A stretch of DNA of 64,000 bases, taken from assembly GCA_038496675.1 (NCBI GenBank), contig CM076659.1, positions 8,959,696 through 9,023,695 of the forward strand, read 5' to 3'. A model generated the notes under the pieces. That model had not been told where the DNA came from. It made no database searches and saw only the letters and a program-made list of their open reading frames with translations. The translations under genes and the position numbers were made by a program. Source of the DNA: Rachycentron canadum (Eukaryota > Chordata > Actinopteri > Carangiformes > Rachycentridae). Shown here one piece after another: positions 37,001 to 47,539 of the stretch (position 1 is its first letter; every line of letters starts with the position of its first letter).

Positions 37001-39096
37001 ATGGCAAGTAACTTTCAGTTTCTATGAATTTGACACTTGTTCCTTTATTTATTTATTCATTTCAGACTCTTGGAATCTACAAAGGGTCAGGAAGTTCATC
37101 TTTTCAGACAATCCACAATATCTGTGTTTGATTAAAATGTGTATTTTCATTGACTTCAGGGCAAATGTGACTTGTACATTTGACTGTTTGTGGATTGTGA
37201 ACACTTATCACCAATAAATTATCACGAATCCACTAAAAAGATTAATGGGTTGATGCAGTCTTTGTATTTGTTAAAATGCTGGAGTAGAGCCTTACCTTGA
37301 AAGCAGCCATAAAATAATAAAATATCCATTTTTTTCTTCAGTTTTGTTTTGAAAGTTTTATTTACCTGCTGACTTTTAAAGGACGGAGTATCAACATAAA
37401 ATCTGCTGGAATCATTGGGAGGAACGGGCCCCAGTCCAAGCAGCCCTTCCTGGTTGCTTTCTTCAAGGCCAGCGGGGTGTTACTTCGCTCTGTCAGAGCT
37501 GCTGGTGGGAAGAAAAAGAACCACAATCGCAATAAATCCACCAATCAACAAGAATCATCTAGGGCGCCAAAAACTGGAGGTATGTGCACTTTTTATGATG
37601 TGATAGATTTTTTACTATAATTTCTTTTCCATTAAATGTCTTAATTAGATACATTTTAAACCACATGCATCAGTCTGTCCCGTCTGTTTGTCAGGCTAAC
37701 CAACGTGATAGTCTGCAGCTAGATATCTCCACAAACACTGGCCAGCTTGCCATAAAATTAAAAAAATAATATTTTAATCATCTGTTCACAGTGGTGGGAC
37801 ATCTGCTGTGAATTTAGGATGGAATGAACTTTTAATCTTGTCAATAGCTTCCTCCCACAAAATGTTCTTTTGTTTGTTTCGCCAAAACATTTTATTTTAA
37901 AATATTACGCTGCAGAAAACTCATTTCTTATTTGGCAAAAAATGATTCACTTCACGATTCACTTCTGCATGTCAGCTGTGCTAAACGGCTGTCCCACACT
38001 GCTGTGAATGTATTAATACACAGAGTAATTGAGAGAGAGGCATAATGGCTAGTGGCTTATCTATAATGCACTGAGCTGTACATTTCATTAATCATGAATC
38101 ATTAATAATTTCATGAAATAATGAATAATCTAGGACATTGATGGATGTTTTGCTGTCGTCCTCTCGTTCATTGTGTCTGTTTTATAAATTAATGATACTT
38201 GTCCGCTCTACAGTTACAGCTTCTCAACATCCGCAGGCAGTATTTTTTGTGCAACATGTACTTTTTGCTAATAGTTTATTGGAAACATTTCCAAACAATG
38301 TGTTACTGTATCCGCAGTGTGTGTTTAACCAGTGCTGCATGTGTCTTTACTGCAGAATCCGTTCATGAGTTTTACAGTTGTAACAGTTGTAAAAATCTTC
38401 CCATAATAAGCAAACGGCATAAAGAGGTGTTACTTTCTGTCACAGCACGTCTTAACCTTCATTCTCAGATTATAACACCAGTGAACAGAAGCAAGCCTGT
38501 AAGAAGCATGAACTTTATGTCAGCTTTCGAGATTTGGGCTGGCAGGTGAGACAAAATGATTTTACTTCTTCTGCACCAAACACTGGTAGAACTAAGACAC
38601 GGTAATAATGCAATGAATGATACACATCTTTAAATCAGATTACATAGTCACAATGAGAAAACACTACCTGTGTCACAAATGAAACCAAACAAATTGTCCT
38701 GTTTTTGTCAAGGATTGGATCATTGCACCTGAGGGCTATGCTGCTTTTTACTGTGATGGTGAATGCTCGTTTCCACTCAACGCACACATGAACGCAACAA
38801 ATCATGCAATAGTGCAAACCCTGGTAAGTGCATTGCACATGTGTCCTGTAATAAAGCCATGTTCTGAGCGACCGCAGTCTTCCCAGCAGTGATTATTCAT
38901 TTGAATCTCGCTGTACAACCTGCTTTTTTTATGCTCTCATTTATAGGTCCATTTAATGTTTCCTGACAATGTGCCAAAGCCATGCTGTGCCCCAACCAAG
39001 CTCAACGCAATATCAGTACTTTACTTCGATGACAGCTCAAACGTTATCCTCAAGAAATACAGAAATATGGTAGTTAGGTCTTGCGGCTGCCATTAG
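30510..39096 (+). CDS. bmp5: Bone morphogenetic protein 5 precursor, 7 exons
   Basis: Secreted TGF-beta-family ligand of the BMP5/6/7 group. It acts as a disulfide-linked dimer on BMP receptors and Smad1/5. Exons: 30510-31020, 33524-33716, 36855-37003, 37382-37579, 38469-38545, 38713-38823, 38947-39096, giving 462 aa (human 454). It has a signal peptide (about 1-27) and a prodomain whose block from DNHVHSSF to LDLYNAM matches human BMP5. Cleavage is predicted after RSVR (residues 320-323), leaving a 139-residue ligand with exactly seven cysteines (361, 390, 394, 426, 427, 459, 461) and the end CGCH. BMP5 rather than BMP6 or BMP7 is indicated by the RSVR-AA start with K/N/R-rich tail, the prodomain match and the col21a1/hmgcll1 neighbours. 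Two oddities: intron 3 needs a GC donor, and an E/G-rich tract is inserted in the prodomain (about 91-101). Confidence 0.97.
32637..32649 (-). promoter_or_regulatory. Perfect DR1 nuclear-receptor element
   Basis: On the - strand this reads AGGTCA-G-AGGTCA, the DR1 format bound by RXR heterodimers, HNF4 or COUP-TF. It lies in bmp5 intron 1. The motif is exact; occupancy is unknown. Confidence 0.5.
33012..33024 (+). promoter_or_regulatory. Near-perfect DR1 element
   Basis: AGGTCA-A-GGGTCA on the + strand, 50 bp before the DR5 cluster in bmp5 intron 1. Confidence 0.45.
33074..33102 (+). promoter_or_regulatory. DR5 retinoic-acid-response-like element with a third half-site
   Basis: Three exact AGGTCA hexamers at 33074, 33085 and 33097. 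The first two are separated by 5 nt (DR5, the classical RAR/RXR format) and the second and third by 6 nt. It lies about 420 bp before bmp5 exon 2. Confidence 0.5.
33752..34150 (+). repeat. Degenerate dispersed teleost repeat in bmp5 intron 2
   Basis: Phrases such as GAGGTACTTGTACTT and TGCTACTTTATACTT, with later CTACATTTATGCA-like text and TTTTACTTGTAT, are recognisable pieces of a very common fish repeat of low complexity. The copy is divergent and its ends are uncertain. Recognition is from memory, not a database match. Confidence 0.5.
36855..37003 (+). CDS. bmp5: bmp5 exon 3, bounded by a GC donor
   Basis: It encodes the prodomain block from DAETFMLDSKK to LQLCVETVDG. The downstream splice site is ATG|GCAAGT. 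The nearest GT (37008-37009) would add 4 nt and shift the frame before the ligand domain, so the non-canonical but well-matched GC donor must be used. Confidence 0.88.
38469..39096 (+). CDS. bmp5: bmp5 exons 5-7: cystine-knot ligand domain
   Basis: Exons 38469-38545, 38713-38823 and 38947-39096 encode residues 351-462 with all seven ligand cysteines, the [20 protein letters not shown] block, the NAT glycosylation site and the end SCGCH. The sequence is nearly identical to human BMP5, and TAG is at 39094. Confidence 0.97.
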
Positions 39097-39965
39097 TGGC
39101 CAGGCTAACTTTAATTTATGTTATCTGGTATGGGATTCGCTGGAAAACACATCTGCTACAGGTGTGATGTGATGTACAGTATTATGTATATAAAGTTTTA
39201 TTACCTAATTTATTTTCTTTCTTTTTTTTTTTTTTAAAAATTAGCACTGAATATTGTGATATTTAAATGATTAGGACAAAATGATTTTACTTTACACCAG
39301 TTATCTCATAACTTTTGTGTCCATTGGCATATACTCCCTCCTAGTTACGTCTGTATAACTTTTATGAGTAAATTATTCACTGGAGTCATTGTGATATGTT
39401 AGGTTGCTTCCCCTCCTTCTTGTTTTCCCCTTTTTTTTCAACATAAAATGTGTGGTTTTTTTTTTCTTTTTCTGCTGACCAACAATTATAAGTGACAGAC
39501 CGAATAATGTCGCAAAAATTGTGCTTTGAAAATTCATCTGATAAACAAGGGAGACGTCACAACTTGAACAGGCTGTAATCAGATTGAATCACTGGAAAAA
39601 AAAACAAAAAAAAAAAAACAGTGAGTGTTCTCTAATGTAAACCAAACTGCCCAAAGCTATTTTCAAGCTGTCACCGTCTTTCAGCACTGATACTGTTTCA
39701 CCTCTTCACCTCGTCCATGTCAGCTTTTCTTTTGTTGTTTTTTATAAGCGAGCAAGGGGAATTGTGTCAGTCTGGAATGAAACTCTTATTACGTTGAGTG
39801 TTATGAATGCTTTACAATGTAGGTTTTTTTTTTTTTTGTTTGGTTTTTTTTATGCAGTGTCAATTTAAACCTCTTCCATAAACACTGTTCCTCTGTGTCA
39901 TGCTAATTCTACTTCTTATTTGGGGAAAGTATATCTCAATGTAGAGTGTTGTGTATTTTAATAAA
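39097..39965 (+). other. bmp5: bmp5 3'UTR
   Basis: AT-rich DNA with long T- and A-runs (about 39220-39236, 39594-39620, 39823-39850) follows the stop. AATAAA at 39960-39965 is a plausible end. No coding signal was found. Confidence 0.6.
39960..39965 (+). terminator. Candidate bmp5 poly(A) signal AATAAA
   Basis: Canonical hexamer 864 nt after the bmp5 stop, followed by T-rich sequence. Confidence 0.5.
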
Positions 39966-42900
39966 TGTACCACTTGAAAACCACTATCTTTTGCTTTTGC
40001 CTTTACTTGACCTCACAGCTTTTCTTGCTCCATTTATCACCCTTGACTGTATGCAGAACTGCATTTTATCTTGGAGCCCCTCCCCCCCTCCAGCTGCAAG
40101 GTCTCCAGCCTTTTTAAATTCAAGTTGTCCCTTCACATTTCTGTTTGGAGCTCTGCGGATGTTTTGCATACTGTTGCTGGACTACTTTCTCAGCTTTATA
40201 AATGTTTGACAAGTATGATATAAACTCAGGGTCCACCCATGGGGGGCTGCTCTTGGGGAGTGGTAATGCTGGTGGTACAGTGTTAGCAGTAAACCAGTGC
40301 TGTGACCTCCAAAGCCAGACCAAAAGGGTGATTATTGTGAGGCTGCCAGCAGAGAAAGATATATCATTTTGTAACCAATCCCTTGCAGATTATGGGGGAA
40401 AGATACTCTATACTCTCTACTACTCTCTTTGCGAGATATGTATGGCACATCTCTGCTTGCTTGCCTCCTGTTCACTCACATTCTCAGAGCTATGATTCAA
40501 CCCTGAAAACAAAGTGGAGACCATAAACCAAACTAAGTTGTCTCACTCAGGATAAGCACAACTTCTAGAGACACACAGGTTTTCAATGGCTTTGGAGATG
40601 TAGGGATTAGGTTAAGGATTAATATTTATTTACACAACTGTGTTGACCTTCACCGAACACAGGATATGTACTGTTGCACTTTTTCTCCCCCAACCATCCC
40701 ACTTTTATAACATTTTTTTTCTCTGACATGGCAGAACATTGAGTGACTGTATTTCACTTAATTAAAAGCAGTGGCTGGCCTGCCCAGATGTTATGTGGGC
40801 TGCATCTAAAAGGAGTGTTGACATTCAGTGAATAGAAGAGGCCACCTGCTAACTTAACTCTTGGCTTGAGGGGTGATTTGCATTCCTGTGGCCTGTTGCC
40901 TGGCATGATTACTCCTAGCACTTCACAATCCCATCTACTGTTTAATATCATGGATTCTTTCCAATTCAACTACATTTCTTCCTTTTCTGTAACGCCGGAG
41001 CTGCAATGAATGAGCTCCTATTTAAGTTGTCCGAGACTACACAGCCCCCTCGACAGCAGTCTCTTCACCACATGAAAGGAAAGGGTAACAATTGCCATAC
41101 TCAGGGCAGATTAATATATTGGCCCCCTCTCCTCTGAGATCTCTGCGGTCAAAAACAGCCAGCAGTGAGTCAGAGGTGCCTTGACATTCATCAGATCAGT
41201 ACTTCCAGTGGCCACCTTAAGCTGAAAAAAGGTCACAATCCATGGCAGTTTACGTTTCATGAAGGTTTTCTTGTGCATTATTCATGCATCTTGCTCTCGG
41301 GTTTATCGTATATGTCACAACATACGGTTGGCTTGACATAAACACCCTTACATAATGTCAGGATGTGTTTCCAGGTGCTGATATAAAAATTTTTTTCTTC
41401 TACCACAAACATGTTTATTCTCTCAGTCTGATTGATAAAACAGACATGTCCATGTGAGCGGCTGTTAGGAACATGTTCTTTTGTTCAAAAAATGTGATAA
41501 ATTTAGTTACGAGAGGTCATCTTGAAACTCTTAGCAGGCGGGCCTGGCTGTCTGCAAACACTTGATGATTCAGGTCATTTCTTAATCTAATCTTAACCAT
41601 CACCAGCAGGAAATAGATTGACAAACTGCAAAACCAGAACAAAAAGCTGCCGTTATGAGCCACTGATCTTGTCAGACCACCGACAGGGGTGTACATACTT
41701 GCAGGAGGCCACTCAGAGACGTCCTCTAACAATGTGAGTATAACAAAAGTTGCAATTCTTTGTTTGTTTTCTTTTTCAATACTGATTAAACCCACTTGTA
41801 GTGATGTTATATCTCAGTAATCTTGGTAAATAGAACAGTTTATAAATATGTGAAAGCCTACAACAGTAACATTGATTGAAGTATGTATAAGAAAACTATT
41901 TCCAGGTTTCACTTATTTTATTTTCCAATCTATGGTTCATTTATAGCGTATTTATAGTATTTTGTGTAGCTTTTCATTTTGTAAACAAATGTTCTGAATG
42001 AGAACATTTGTGTTTGAAATGAAAATCAAATGTGGTCAGAAGTCCATGAAGGACAAGTTGGATTTTACATAAACGTATTATAAACTATGAAACTAAACAT
42101 TTGTTCACAGTCTTAGTGGAGTTTGTTAGAGCAGCTACTGTAAAGACACACTTCTAGTTAGATGTTATACTTTGACTTTTCATTAACATGCTCAGTTTCT
42201 GCTGCAGTCGACTCTAATGTTGACGGGTTAGATGACGGACATGATGTTTGCTTTGATCACCTTTTTGGTCAATTTATTACAACTACAAAAACATAATAGT
42301 TATTGTTCATTCGGTTTAGTGGTTCCATGTTTCATGGATTTGCCATCCGTTTACCAGAGATCTTTTTCTTTCTGTCGCTCAAAGTTTATTTTCAGAGTCT
42401 CACCTTGCAGTCCATCCACAAGGCAAGTGAAATTGTATCTAATAAAAATGTTGTGCAGTTTACCTTATTCATCTCCCCACATATGGTTCTCCTTATTTGT
42501 GTTCTGTGGGTGGGCTATGACTTCCATACAGCTCAATCAGTCCCTCTTGAAAAGGGAGACCATATGGGTCACATTTTTACATGTTGTTTGGTATGACAAG
42601 GCTGCAGCAGGACCAGCGAGGAATGTGTCCTCTCAGAGGGCCACGCAGAAACTCTGTTTGCTTGTTATTCACATATGCACGTTTGCTTTCTGAGCCAGAG
42701 AAGAGAGGGGTTTTGGGTTCTTGGAGTTACAACAAACTGTTTGTGAACTCAACTGTCACTTCCATTTACCATTAGAGGTGGCACCTGTGCGTTTCAATCA
42801 TTTCTATATTTTGGAAGCTTGTGCTTTTACTCTGTTAACTTTGTTTTACACACAGGTGTTCCAAAAGCAAGTTCTTGTTGGGCTTTCCATTTTCTTCCTC

Positions 42901-45900
42901 TTCTGTTGCATGCAGCTTTCATGAAATATATTTTCCAAGAGAATCCAGAAAAAACAGACATGAGCCTTTTAGGTACATTTTGTGTGTTTGTCTCAGTAGA
43001 AATAAAAGCTTCTGTCATGATATGCAAACAATGTCTGTGCTTTTGTTTTTGTGGAGGTTAGTTATGTCCTCCTGTTGCCAATCTACTGCACAATTTATGT
43101 CAAAGAACACATAAAATAAAGGAAGAAAAAGGAAGAAACCAGAGCAGATGCGCAGGATATTCACCTATTTCTGAGGGCAAGGATGTCTCTATCCTGTATT
43201 AATCATGCTGATTTACTGTATCACTCAGCTTTAAAGCCATTGTTAATGTGCCGCCAAAACAGGGCACATCAGAAGAATGCGGGCATATCTGGGCACAATT
43301 ATGAACTAAGTAATAAACAAAAGATCAAAGCAAGACAAAAAAACAAAACAAAACACTATTCAATCTATAAAGGTAAACGCTTTCTATTAAAACCTGCTGC
43401 TGTTGTCTCTAAGATGAAAACACTCGGAAAATGTCTTTAAATTTAATGCACTACCTCTGAGTTAATCACAATCGCTGTAGTAGCCAAGGTAATTGAAGGT
43501 AAGTTTCTAATGCAGACTGAAAGTAATACTTTATGTAGCTGAAATGCAACTACCAGTGTGTCTTAGTCATGTCTCTGCTGCTGATTAAAGAAAGACAGTA
43601 GCACAATTTAAAGCCTCCCTTGTTCAATAGCTTTTGGAAAGAATTTTTATTATCTCTCTTTTTTGTTTGTTCAAGGGTTTAATTAATGGAAACTCACATT
43701 CATTGCTTTTCTAGATTGAGCATTGTTGCCCAGAATTAACAATGAACATTTAAGATAATATTGAGGGCTATCAGACAGTTTATATATTTATATGTCAGGT
43801 CTTTTTCACCGTACTGCACAGTAGTGTAAGAAGAGAGGTGGGATGGTGACACATCCTTTATCCCACACTGTGAGGTTGCTGCTGTCGGTGTCGAGTTTTG
43901 CAGAAAAAAAGTTTTTAGACCGGTCAGGTATCAGAAAAGCATTGTTGAACTTAACTTATCATACTTTCATGAGCAAAATGTATTTGACTTTACTGGGCTG
44001 ATGTTCACTGCATCTGTCCTTTCTCACACCACCGTGAAATAGTGAACGAAGCAGGCTGTTATTCCAATTTAGAGAGCAAATAGAGATGTCAACACCCTCC
44101 ACTTAACCCAGTTCATGTGAATACTAGCTGTAGTAAATTTTGCTGTGAAATTTAATTTCTCCCACCAAGCAAATGGCAACACCCAAGGAAACCTCTGCGC
44201 TTTATGATCCAGCCGGAGCAGTAATCCAGCCGTGAAGTCCTCCACGGTGCAATATAAAAATCTACACAATAAATTTCTGGCTGCTTATAAACAATCTGCT
44301 GTTGACTTGGGCCTTTGTGAAGAAAAGGTTAAAGCATGTGGGGGTGAGTTGATTGTTGATTATTAACGAAAGAGGACGAAAATTTTTTGATCACGCTCTG
44401 TGGTAAATATAACATTTGTCATTCTGAACAGGCAGGTTGTCAAACAGGAGAATTTGTAGGGTGTAAATCAATGCTCAATGGTCCTGTGTGTGATTGTGTA
44501 TGGACGCAAACCCAACACACAGGTCAGTGGCTTTTGTGACTAAAAATCACAGGACGCTCTGTGGTGTGATTACTGCAAGGATAATCTTTAACACACATGG
44601 TGTCTCTGAGGGGAGCTGTGGAAAGTTGGCTCAGAGCGACCAGCCTTCCTGAAGAAACGGTCAGGTAGGCTGCTATTTTTATAAAGGCTTTACATTTTAA
44701 TAATAAAAAAATAAAAAAAAAAGTGTTGGTAGTCATTTTTTCTTGTGGTACAATGGAATTTGATGGAAATGAGACAGAGTATTGATGATTCCATGCCTTT
44801 CCTTACTCAAAAGCAATTTTTTTTTGCATGTGTTCATTCTTTTCTGTTTTTCAGGCATGACTCAGGTTCAATTACAAACCATCAAGTGGTCAGACCCTTC
44901 CATCTTTCCTGGGTATGAAAGACTATGTCATGATTATTGCTTTCAGGGGTGATGATAATGTGCTATTCGCTTAGCACCGGGACTGTTTTGTTGTTACAGT
45001 TCAGTTAAAACCATGATGTCGAAATTGAAGACGGATGGAGGATGAAAATTGATTTAATCTGGTTCCTGTTTTCTTTCTCCCACTTTGTTTTCAGTATATA
45101 TCTGAGAGCTTAAAACCTCTTTCATGCCATGCCGAAACCTGTACTCTATAAAGTGCTGTTTTTCACATCTGTTTCTTTCTTGGTACAAAAAAAGGGAGAA
45201 TAGTCCCTTTCTTTTATAGGCAATGTTTTCCAGTGGAGAAATATGTTGTGGCTGTTTGATTTTATTTAATATTTCGAAGCATTCATCATCCACTTGGTCT
45301 CCAAAATCCTCATGTGTAAAATATATTGTTCTCAGGAGATAGCTAACAAACTAGAGCAGAGACATCCTTTTCCTGTCAAGTCATATCTGTTTGTCTAATC
45401 TCCATAACCTGAAGAGTATTGTCCATTTACAGAGTTTAATCTCATCAAAAACATCTAATATATATTTATGTGGCCAGCACTTTTCATTAGTAGCCTAATA
45501 ATTAGACTGAATTGTCCTATTCCTGTTTGATTTAAATACCTGTACAAAAGGGGCACAAATGAGACTGAAACCATGCAAATCTGTAAATGCTGTTGTCAAC
45601 CAAAAATAGTCCATTTCATGTGTCAAATGCCAAATCCTGAAAATCCTCCATCCTGTGTAAAAGTTATATAACATCAAAATTGTTACATTTTATACATGAT
45701 TTTGCAAATAAAATCAATCTAGATTAAAATAATCTGACAATTTGTGTTATTCTTATATCAGATAAATGTGTGTACTGCAGAAAAATGTTATTACAGGTGC
45801 CTCACCCATCAGTGTTCGTTTAAACCGCAACCACAACTTTTAATATCTTTCTGACATCTTACAAAAAAAGCTATTTTTCGTTTACTTACAAACTGTTTCC

Positions 45901-47200
45901 AAGTACTATTTTTTGTAAAATGTCAAATTTTCCTCTACTTACATCCCATCTTAAACTTTAACGTTTTTACTCACCTGCATTAAATTATTGATTCCTCAAA
46001 GCAGGAAAACCCCTGAAGGCCAGATCTTTAAAGTGACCTTCTGCAGCTGGTATTTGTCAAGATAAACTGTAGCTGCTGAGTTTCCTTGAAAGAAGAACTG
46101 GTGAAAGGTCATTCAGGGTTAAGTGATTGATGAAGTTATCATTTATTGAAACCTTACTTTGTGATATTATAAGGAATAGTTTCCATAAAATATTCATTTA
46201 AAACGTTCTACGTCCAGTACACATACATACTCCGATGTCACAGACTGATTAATTGGCACTAATTTAATGTCCTGCTGACATAATGTTCAAGCTCTTATGC
46301 ATTCAGTGGTTCTCAAAGGAGTTTAAAGCCCAACAAACCGCTAAAACCATTACATTGTATTAAATAAATTAACAATTTTTATTTTTAGGCAAATATTACT
46401 GCAACAGAAAATTTCATTCATTCATTTTTGGTAGAAGCAATAATCAGCTCTTATTTGGTTTAATGTAAAAAGTCATGGTTACATTTTTGGTTTAAAAGTT
46501 CTAGGCTTCAAAATACAATCATTAAAGCTGCTGCACTGCTTCTCTGTAGAGCAACATAAATAAGTGATTAGAGCTAAAACACCAAAAGGCATTTTAAATT
46601 TTAGGGGGTGGCAACTGATAGACATCAACCTTGAAGTCTGCTACAAAAAAGGCTTTTCAGGCCTGATCATATGAGTCGCCCTCCTCCCCTGAGAGAGAGG
46701 TAGAGGTCTCTCATCACACAGCAGTTTAGCGCGGTGAGATGGTTGAATGCTAGGACTTCATTAAGCCCCTCTATTGTTAACATCTGGGTTCAGAAGAATG
46801 GCTCTTTCTCTGGTAAATGTTGCCCTAGCTTAACAAGGGATTTTATTACACCATGCAGTTGACATTGGCAGCAGTGGCACGTCTGGCAATGGAAAGCCCT
46901 CAACTGTTTAAGTCACAGGAAATCAATCAAAGCAGCATGTTTCCCTGAAGCCTTTGGTTCTCACTGGAACAGGGAGGTGAATCTAACCTTGTTGTTGAGT
47001 CAAGATAACTATAAAACCTTTTAGTGGGTACTGTTTTAAATGCTTCCCCAGTGAAGAAAACACTCGCCCTGTTAATAAATCATTTGTGTAAACTCTTCCT
47101 TCCTTATAGTTCCCTTTTCCTCCCTTGCACCTGCATCCCCTTTTTTTGGATGCACATATTACATCTTTCCTCAAAATGTTTCCACAAGAATTCCCAGTCC
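39966..47200. other. bmp5-hmgcll1 intergenic DNA, no gene seen
   Basis: I see no coding exons or RNA genes. A 55-nt imperfect hairpin lies at 41971-42025. Segments near 41020-41230, 44150-44330 and 46650-46960 are less AT-biased and free of low-complexity sequence, unlike the rest, so they are candidates for conserved non-coding elements. The 153-codon open frame at 42232-42693 has no recognisable protein features. Confidence 0.5.
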
Positions 47201-47539
47201 AGAGTACAGCACTAATCTCCCATATCGCTCCATTTGCCACTTTGCTTCACACCATTTCCTCCCTCTCACTCTCCATCCACTCAACCCTCCCCCTCCATCC
47301 CTCGCTGTTTTGATCCCCTCCCTGCTTGGGATGTAGCTGCCATGGCAACTGCTGAATCATCCTCCACCATCGGCAACCGTCTTCTAATTCCATCTCCTCG
47401 TGCAGCAAGGCCCTCCATCGTCCAGGCCTCCATTAGCATATTGATCTGAGCGTTCAATTTGCTATATTAGCAACTGCAGTCTATGCAGGTTAGTCTCAGA
47501 GGATACAGAGGTGCAGCAGGCTGAACAGCAGCCATTCGG
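47201..47539 (+). promoter_or_regulatory. hmgcll1 upstream region
   Basis: A pyrimidine-rich tract (CCTCC/CCATCC repeats, about 47258-47330) is followed by an X-box-like inverted repeat (47336-47349), then about 190 bp to the start codon. No TATA box is evident. This is the likely core promoter and 5'UTR by position. Confidence 0.45.
47336..47349. promoter_or_regulatory. RFX X-box-like motif
   Basis: GCTGCCATGGCAAC differs at one position from the symmetric X-box GTTGCC-AT-GGCAAC. It lies 190 bp before the hmgcll1 ATG. Confidence 0.45.

Noticed and set aside
37004..37009. GT at 37008 as the normal bmp5 exon 3 donor
   Set aside because: It shifts the frame by 4 nt into exon 4 and loses the ligand domain. 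The GC donor gives the conserved protein.
42232..42693. 153-codon open frame on the + strand between bmp5 and hmgcll1
   Set aside because: No splice context, domain or conserved-looking composition. It is rich in residues typical of translated AT-rich non-coding DNA.
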